Source: Mactra quadrangularis
Lineage: Eukaryota > Mollusca > Bivalvia > Venerida > Mactridae
Length of the DNA: 64,000 nt
Reading direction: 5' to 3'
Assembly: GCA_025267735.1 (NCBI GenBank)
Contig: CM046301.1
Coordinates: forward strand, 69,591,110 to 69,655,109
Shown: one piece after another, positions 57,794 to 64,000 of the stretch
Numbering within the stretch: the first letter of the stretch is position 1
Layout of the letters: every line of letters starts with the position of its first letter
Position numbers and translations under genes: made by a program
The notes under the pieces: model-generated
What the model was told of the DNA's origin: nothing
What the model saw: the letters and a program-made list of their open reading frames with translations, nothing else
Databases searched by the model: none

Positions 57794-59929
57794 ATTTTAC
57801 AATTAGGTATTACATGCCAATGGAAAAACTTGATTGGATTTTCTCCCTTTGACCTGTAAAAGAAATATGTAGCATCGAGACTAGAAATAGAGTAATACAA
57901 TGACATACCGTACACTTCACAAACAATTCCTTCCCATTACTTGTAAGGTTTTAACATGATTCAACAGCTGTTAGAAAAATATATGATGTATCTATAATAA
58001 TATGCTTTTAATTGTATACCCTTGAAAGGATTGTTCTGGAAATTTGCCTGAAATAAACAAACCTTAGGAGCTTCTGGTGGCCTACGGTCCTTGGATCTCT
58101 AACCAGAGCTTGGCCCTGGATCCTTCGGACGCCCTTACGGACCCCCAGTCTGCTTGTTCATTCCCCCCTCCTAACAAGAAATCCTAGATCCGCCTATGGT
58201 AATGAGTCTAATAACCCATTAGGTGGCGCTGTTGTAGCACAAGTATGATATGACCTTAATGAATTAAGAAAAACAAATGACACAAATAAAACATAAAATC
58301 ATAATACATTAGTAAAATTTATTCATCATTATATATACCAAAACTAGAATTCAAATTCTAAGTAAATGGCTTTCTTTCCATTGGTTACAATAAAATTATT
58401 TTTTGCTATACTGTTTATGTTTGGCAATTGAAAACCCTCTTTGTGATGGATTAATCGCCGGTAAGTTAACATTCTAATTCAAACTGGACAACTAAACTCT
58501 CCATTGTATTTCTGATACGCCGATAGCGTAGGTCCACATTAGATATTAAACTTCAGCTTAACTTTTTCATTTAATTAAATGCCTTTAATGCCTATTTCTA
58601 TATTACATATTCAATGGCGTACAAACAGATCAATAGTAAAGCTGATAAATATGTAAAAACCAACCATCATAAAATGTATACAATTACACAACACCAAATT
58701 AAAATTTAACACACCTGATGTTGTATAGTGTCACCTGAGGATTGACCGCCCTGCCTGAAAGTCCTTTTTTAGGTTATTTACATGTATGTGTGTTAATGTA
58801 TTTTGTGTTTCCTAAGGGCGAGCCGCCACCGCTCTTTATTTTTGTATTGTTTTGTATAGTTTTTACATGGGGTTTCCCCATGTTTAGTAGTTGACTGTGG
58901 CAAATCCACATCAAAATTTGCCGCGGACGATTACATTCGGTTGTGCGCGCGCAAATAAAGGGATAATTACCACTGCAATTAATATAGTCCGCATTACGCG
59001 TTAACAAGCAGGCGATAAGAAGCACGTGTACATCTGATCTAGTTTATGTAAGGTTAAGGCATTCTATAAATAGACGGTGAAGATATCACCTCTATACTAA
59101 GACGCGCAACCGTCTTAAAATTCGGCGTTTGGTACGCAACAGAATAAAGTGCGGCGGATGAAGACAAAATCGTTGCATTTTTTCGTTTTTTGACAGACTC
59201 TTTGTTGAAATGTAAAATAAATGATCACTCATAGCTACAGGATCATAAATCTATCAATACAAAGTACTTTTAAACCTCTGTAGGTATAGGTGCATAGTTC
59301 AACCGTGTAACCTAGTTTCGAATTCAAATTACTGTGTAAAGAATGACAGATGTAAACACGTTATGACGAAGGTTTAACAACCGGTATAAAAGTTTAATTT
59401 AATGAGGTTAGTTGGTTGGATAGTCAAATTTTATTGAGTAGACACAAAATTCATTCTATTTTTGTTCAGTATACTTGAAGGGGGGAAATTGATAGAATGT
59501 AAACATTACCACGTGTTTTCAGGTAAATAAACAGTTTTACCCGTGATGCGCGGCGTCTCCGTACAGAGGTCAGTCAGACCGTTTGTGTACAGAATGAGGT
59601 TAAGGTCCCTATGTATGGCTTCCATGAGTTGTATACAGCCATATACTCTATCAAAACCCCATGTCTGACAGCGCTATCGGCGCTTTGATTTATAGTTTAA
59701 GTTGACTTGGCCTACATTATTCACAGTTCATGACTCGACTTAATATTTACATATTATTTCAAAGTTAAATTCTGTTTTATTGGGGGCTGCCTTGACTAAC
59801 AATATGTACCATTCAGCTTTAATGTTCATTGTTGAATCATCTAAAAGCTATAGTAGTAATCAAGACACTAATACATTTTAATAATGAATGAACAGTAATC
59901 AGGGGTTGGGTTAACTCACTTTCCTTTCT
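57794..59929. other. Intergenic DNA and 3' flank of the class B receptor
   Basis: A degraded CAGGGGCGGATCC-type remnant (GATCCTTCGGACGCCC to TAGATCCGCCTATGG) is at 58,070-58,200. A palindrome ACATGGGG-TTT-CCCCATGT is at about 58,864. The stretch 58,800-59,160 is locally GC-rich (GCCGCGGACG, GGTACGCAACAG), but no exon or splice site is convincing. No gene called. Confidence 0.4.
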
Positions 59930-62752
59930 TTATTTTGAAGTTTTAATAGTGTTACTAACACTTTGTACCTTCGTTCCATTGGTGGTGCTCGTCTTTATTT
60001 TCTCACGGAATTGCCGAACATTGCGGGCGTTTACCAGCGAGCATATGAGAAGACTTATACCTTGGAGTCCATTTAGAATAATATTTAGAATAGACAACCA
60101 TGTTTGCTCCCAGATAGCCCCAACTATTCCAAATATCCAAGTAAACCCAAGGATAATTATCATTTTTAAAAATGCAATGACGTATATATTATTTGAACTT
60201 TTTCTAGCAAATTTTGTTTGGTTTGTTTTTCTTTTGATAGACACAACAGTGATGGTGAAACATACCATGTTTAACAACAAGGAGACAACCACGGGTGCCA
60301 CCACGAATACACCGACACCTGTGCCATTTGATAGCCAACATATACCATCCCTGGCATATTCTGGCCGGAAACTGATTGTGGTCGTATCTAAAGACGCGCA
60401 CGTGACAACTAAAACCACCGGAACAGTTACAGATATAGCGCAATACGTAACAAATCGTTTGGTTAGATTGTTTCCTGCAGCAATATGGTCAGCCATAAAT
60501 ATTCTAGTCATGTCAATACCGATGATATTGGTCCATGTAAACATTACAAGCAAGATTGTGTGGAGAGCGACTGCGAAGATGTAACACGCCATACCAGACA
60601 TTGAGGGTACTTGAACAATCAACAAAATATGTATAATAAGTATGGAAAAAGACAATGCTGTCAGATTTAAACCATGTAAGTTCCTCAAATGTTTCTTTAT
60701 CAGGTGCACGCCAATCACGACCAGAGCGCCACCTATAGACAATGATGACGTCACTAACGATAATGTTCTGTACGTCTTTCGATATTCAAAGATGTCCAGC
60801 ATTGTGTCTAACGATGAAACAATGTTTGAACAGACGTATACCATATTATTATGTACAACAAACTCTTTGTCTGCTAGTATAATTTCACTACCAATAATTT
60901 GAGCTGTTTTATTGGTAAGTGTGACGTCATTCATTGAGTAAACAACCATGCTACAGTCCAAGGCGGGAAAATCGTCTATCAAACATGTGTAAACACTTTG
61001 TAGCTTATATAGCAAATTTTCATTTTGATATTTATAGACCAGTCTCCATTTTGTTAGATAAGCCGGTACTGACACATTGGTTAATGTGGAGATGAAGTCA
61101 ATGCTCCCATTGTGTTTGCTTAGAACAAGGTCAGGCTCTGTGCTTTTGTATAATTTTTGTTCACTCAGACAATAGAGATGTTTCTCCTCTAGGTAGTTCT
61201 GTAATGTAATTGAATAAGTATTAGCGAAATTAACACTGTCATTTTTGGTGATTTCATTCACAACTTTAAATAGTCTGTCAACTAGATCAAACGTTTCATT
61301 AGCCCATTTATATTCCACCAGAGCGAAATAATCCGATATGTTTGCCTTGACTATATAACCATCAGATATGAGTTCAGAGAGAGTTTCTGCAATAAGTGTT
61401 TCCATTGAAGCGTTAAGGCCAACCTTATTACTAATGTTTAGTTGTACATCATGTAGCAGTTCCACAACAACCAAAATAATATTTCTGTCGCCTGCAAGAG
61501 ATGAGCTATCACCAGGAACATTAAAAGTTTGGCATAACAAATAATTTGGGTCATCAACACATGTTCCATTTGATAAGATTTTACCAGATGGACAATAAAC
61601 AGTTTTACATATTTTAGATATACAATCAAATATTTGGTTTACTTCACAATATCTGTTATCGCTACACTGTACTTTAGTCACCACAGAGCCAGACTGTCCA
61701 ATGTTGAACACTACTTGTAAATCTACGGATATGTAGTCTTCAGGAACCAAACCTTCGGGTTTTTTTGGAACTTCGATTTGTGTAACACATTCAAACGAAT
61801 CTATTACATCCATACCATGTTCACAGATATAACAATGTATATTACCGTACTCAATTGTACTCGTGTTGTTGTCTTTTGATCTAACTTGGAGAGGGTAAAT
61901 ATACAGAGGACATAAGATTAAGCTTATTTGTTGATATTCGTCTTCCGTATCATTTTTGTTACACGCTTCATACTCTCGGTATTTCATGGCATTTTCGTCA
62001 CATTGACGCGGTCCATGATAATCAGAGACTGGTTTAACTTTACATTCATCTATTTTATCAATTTCCTCAAGTGTCATCTCAGAATGTATTGTCAGTGACG
62101 TGACTGATGCATTACAAACTACCATAACATTCCAGGACTCTAGGTTGTCTATACTGACACCATTACATATAGCACATTTAACATTTCTGAATGTAGTTAT
62201 GTAATAACCTTCCACTACGTAATCCACAGGCATGTCTCTGTAACTAAACGCTTGTTCTCTACCACAGCGTTCCACAACGCCATCTAGAGGGTTCCTGCAT
62301 TCATCAATCATATAGAAATGTCCAGAATCGTGTTCATCTTCCAAGCAATGGTAAAATTGGTGACCAAATTCATGTCTAGATCTTATATCCTCAATAGATT
62401 TATGTATATACGGTAGGCTTGAAGAGTATTGTGTTGCCTTTAAAATGGTATTGTAACAACAGTCGCCGAATATAATACAATCCATGTCTGTTGTACAGCC
62501 ATTGAATTCACAATCGGGAATATACATATCAAGCGATGTCACATACATTTCCATAAAGTCAGTACCGTTAGTTGAGTCGTTACTGCTTACTGCAGATACG
62601 TTGCTATGTCCACCGCCCAGCAATGTTGTTAAAGGTTGTCCATGTATAGATAAGTTGTCGAGGAGGAGAAGGTACGCTGTAACAAACAAAAATGAACTTA
62701 AAACAAAATAAATAAGAGACACGATGATCTGTAGAGTGTTTGAAGACTCCAC
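59930..62752 (-). CDS. Methuselah/adhesion-type class B GPCR, large exon
   Basis: About 940 residues in one exon. The N-terminal hydrophobic stretch (about 8-31) looks like a signal peptide. The ectodomain of about 620 residues has many cysteines, including a somatomedin-B-like cluster (C81, C86, C92, C98, C99 in GCTTDMDCIIFGDCC) and many N-glycosylation sequons. The seven helices occupy about 663-908. TM3 has a conserved Cys at about 723 and ECL2 has ICWLS (Cys about 805), the class B2 disulfide pair; TM6 has GFTWIFGI. No GPS cleavage motif is visible before TM1, which fits Methuselah-like rather than self-cleaved adhesion receptors. The frame starts with GTG and a TGA lies 15 bases upstream; CCCAG|TGGAG suggests that an upstream exon ending in A supplies the ATG. 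The ligand is unknown. Confidence 0.88.
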   Translation of the reverse strand: MESSNTLQIIVSLIYFVLSSFLFVTAYLLLLDNLSIHGQPLTTLLGGGHSNVSAVSSNDSTNGTDFMEMYVTSLDMYIPDCEFNGCTTDMDCIIFGDCCYNTILKATQYSSSLPYIHKSIEDIRSRHEFGHQFYHCLEDEHDSGHFYMIDECRNPLDGVVERCGREQAFSYRDMPVDYVVEGYYITTFRNVKCAICNGVSIDNLESWNVMVVCNASVTSLTIHSEMTLEEIDKIDECKVKPVSDYHGPRQCDENAMKYREYEACNKNDTEDEYQQISLILCPLYIYPLQVRSKDNNTSTIEYGNIHCYICEHGMDVIDSFECVTQIEVPKKPEGLVPEDYISVDLQVVFNIGQSGSVVTKVQCSDNRYCEVNQIFDCISKICKTVYCPSGKILSNGTCVDDPNYLLCQTFNVPGDSSSLAGDRNIILVVVELLHDVQLNISNKVGLNASMETLIAETLSELISDGYIVKANISDYFALVEYKWANETFDLVDRLFKVVNEITKNDSVNFANTYSITLQNYLEEKHLYCLSEQKLYKSTEPDLVLSKHNGSIDFISTLTNVSVPAYLTKWRLVYKYQNENLLYKLQSVYTCLIDDFPALDCSMVVYSMNDVTLTNKTAQIIGSEIILADKEFVVHNNMVYVCSNIVSSLDTMLDIFEYRKTYRTLSLVTSSLSIGGALVVIGVHLIKKHLRNLHGLNLTALSFSILIIHILLIVQVPSMSGMACYIFAVALHTILLVMFTWTNIIGIDMTRIFMADHIAAGNNLTKRFVTYCAISVTVPVVLVVTCASLDTTTISFRPEYARDGICWLSNGTGVGVFVVAPVVVSLLLNMVCFTITVVSIKRKTNQTKFARKSSNNIYVIAFLKMIIILGFTWIFGIVGAIWEQTWLSILNIILNGLQGISLLICSLVNARNVRQFREKIKTSTTNGTKVQSVSNTIKTSK

Positions 62753-64000
62753 TGGGTTTATTTTTCACATGTTCGGCAGTTTAAAAAAAATGTTTGTGAC
62801 ACGCTGTTAATTCCAAAATTTATAGTCATAGTAATGTGAATAAATGAACTAATGTTAAAATAAACTAATTTCAATTTTTGATTATTAATTGATGTTAATT
62901 ATGAGCATTATGTCTCTTATTTCAGACCAAACATGGCCAGTTCGTTCCTCCCTCCAAACAAAGGGCAACTGTGAACAAAGGTAATGCCACTTTTCTCTTT
63001 TTTTCTAGTCGGCCGTTGTTCACAGGTTGGATCAGCATAATTTTTCTAATTTAAATTTTACAACATCAAAACAAGACATATTATGTTTTTGATAGTTCTA
63101 AATTTTTGTCTTTGTTGTAACACAATGACACGCTGCCAGAACAATAGAGAGTTCTGTAGTGGTTATTTGACCAATGAGAGCGTGACTGATCTCCACGTGA
63201 TCATTGATACGGTCTGGTAGACCGCAGCGTGAGTTAGTTCGGGGAGTTGCTGTCTAGCTCCTGGAGAGAGCGGACGTGAATATGTAAATATGTTATTCAG
63301 TTATACTTATATCAATAATAAGTTGTTAAGCTATGATGTGTGTTAGTTGTTATATTGTTGGCCATTCAAAATACCGATTAGTATGTGGACAGTGGACAGG
63401 TAGTACCACATTGTGAATTACATACATATTATAAAACTCCCATGTCTATCCTCTATTAGTATACAGATGCATGCTTATGAATATTAATACAGTCAAACAT
63501 GTCAAAAGGTTCGCGGTAGGTCATACCCTATACATAAGTTGTCGGCCTCCTGGTAGGGTAAGTTAGTACTGGTGATAGAAAAAGTGTCCAGGAAATCTAT
63601 AGTAGGAAGAGCTGTCCGTCGTGTATATGACCTATATATGTGTTGAATACGACGTTAAAAATGTCAAAAGGTGGCCATAAGAAATTAGAAAAATGGTGTT
63701 TTGTTCGCAGGTGAACCTTTTTCGGTGGATGGAGAAGACTGGCCAAGCAAGATCTAAAATGGGAGACAGCGATCATATATAAAATAAAGCACATAATCAT
63801 AATAATAAAATTATAAAAAGTGTTTATGTTCACCATTCATTAGTTCATTATTTTTGTACAATATCAAATGTTTTAATGGAATATCTTTTTCAAAATTCAA
63901 ATTATTTATGGATCAACTTTTTATAAACAAACACAAATATCTTGACACTTGATTTTTTACCGCGAAAAGCAGCATAACATGCATGCGTCAGTAAATAGAA
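62753..64000. other. 5' flank of the class B receptor and SINE remnant
   Basis: Upstream exon(s) of the minus-strand receptor should lie here but cannot be placed. A headless family B SINE is at 63,512-63,665 (+; GGTAGGTCATACCCTATAC to GAATACGACGTTAAA). The remainder is unassigned. Confidence 0.4.
62926..62980 (+). other. Candidate small exon on the plus strand
   Basis: 55 bp bounded by TCTTATTTCAG and GGTAATG, open in one frame as TKHGQFVPPSKQRATVNK. Good splice signals on both sides, but no partner exon is seen in the window and it is short enough to be chance. An ATG inside it reaches a stop after 13 codons in another frame. Confidence 0.2.

Noticed and set aside
59949..60584. 211-codon plus-strand frame and other frames within the class B receptor
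   Set aside because: Shadows antisense to the seven-helix region of the receptor.

Overview
This is an AT-rich stretch of animal nuclear DNA. It has multi-exon genes with GT-AG (and one GC-AG) introns, a K2P potassium channel, class A and class B receptors and a TRIM-like NHL protein. Gene density is low, and repeats are very abundant: tRNA-headed SINEs, hAT-like and TA-inserting MITEs, a LINE, a mariner relic, two minisatellites and long (ATT)n arrays. The mix of gene families and repeats best fits a lophotrochozoan, most likely a bivalve mollusc. That is an inference; no marker gene fixes the species.

Layout. From 1 to 15.8 kb no convincing gene is seen; the stretch holds a 1.57-kb tandem duplication (2.5-6.2 kb) and many MITEs. 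From 15,805 to 36,736 (+) lies a complete five-exon K2P channel gene of 371 codons. Its 16-kb first intron carries a 5'-truncated LINE nested in a MITE, a 59-bp minisatellite, a 25-bp minisatellite, a mariner relic and a long (ATT)n tract. Tail-to-tail with it, at 37,355-38,743 (-), is an intronless-CDS class A GPCR that looks adenosine/amine-like. From 39 to 50.8 kb there are only repeats and unassigned DNA. From 50,817 to 53,895 (-) lies a three-exon coiled-coil plus NHL gene (461 codons, TRIM-like but with no RING or B-box). From 59,930 to 62,752 (-) a large exon encodes a Methuselah/adhesion-type class B receptor of about 940 residues whose first codon is not ATG.

The four genes are not obviously one pathway. 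Three encode membrane or signalling proteins (an excitability channel and two receptors), and the fourth is a probable scaffold of the TRIM-NHL type. I see no undescribed multi-gene system. The more unusual observations are structural: a GC-AG intron that splits the K2P selectivity filter, three 22-bp-spaced CRE octamers in a K2P intron, a hammerhead-like motif in a tandem duplication, a dated nested LINE insertion, AGGTCA-bearing 25-bp satellite DNA, and a MITE with an empty paralogous site.
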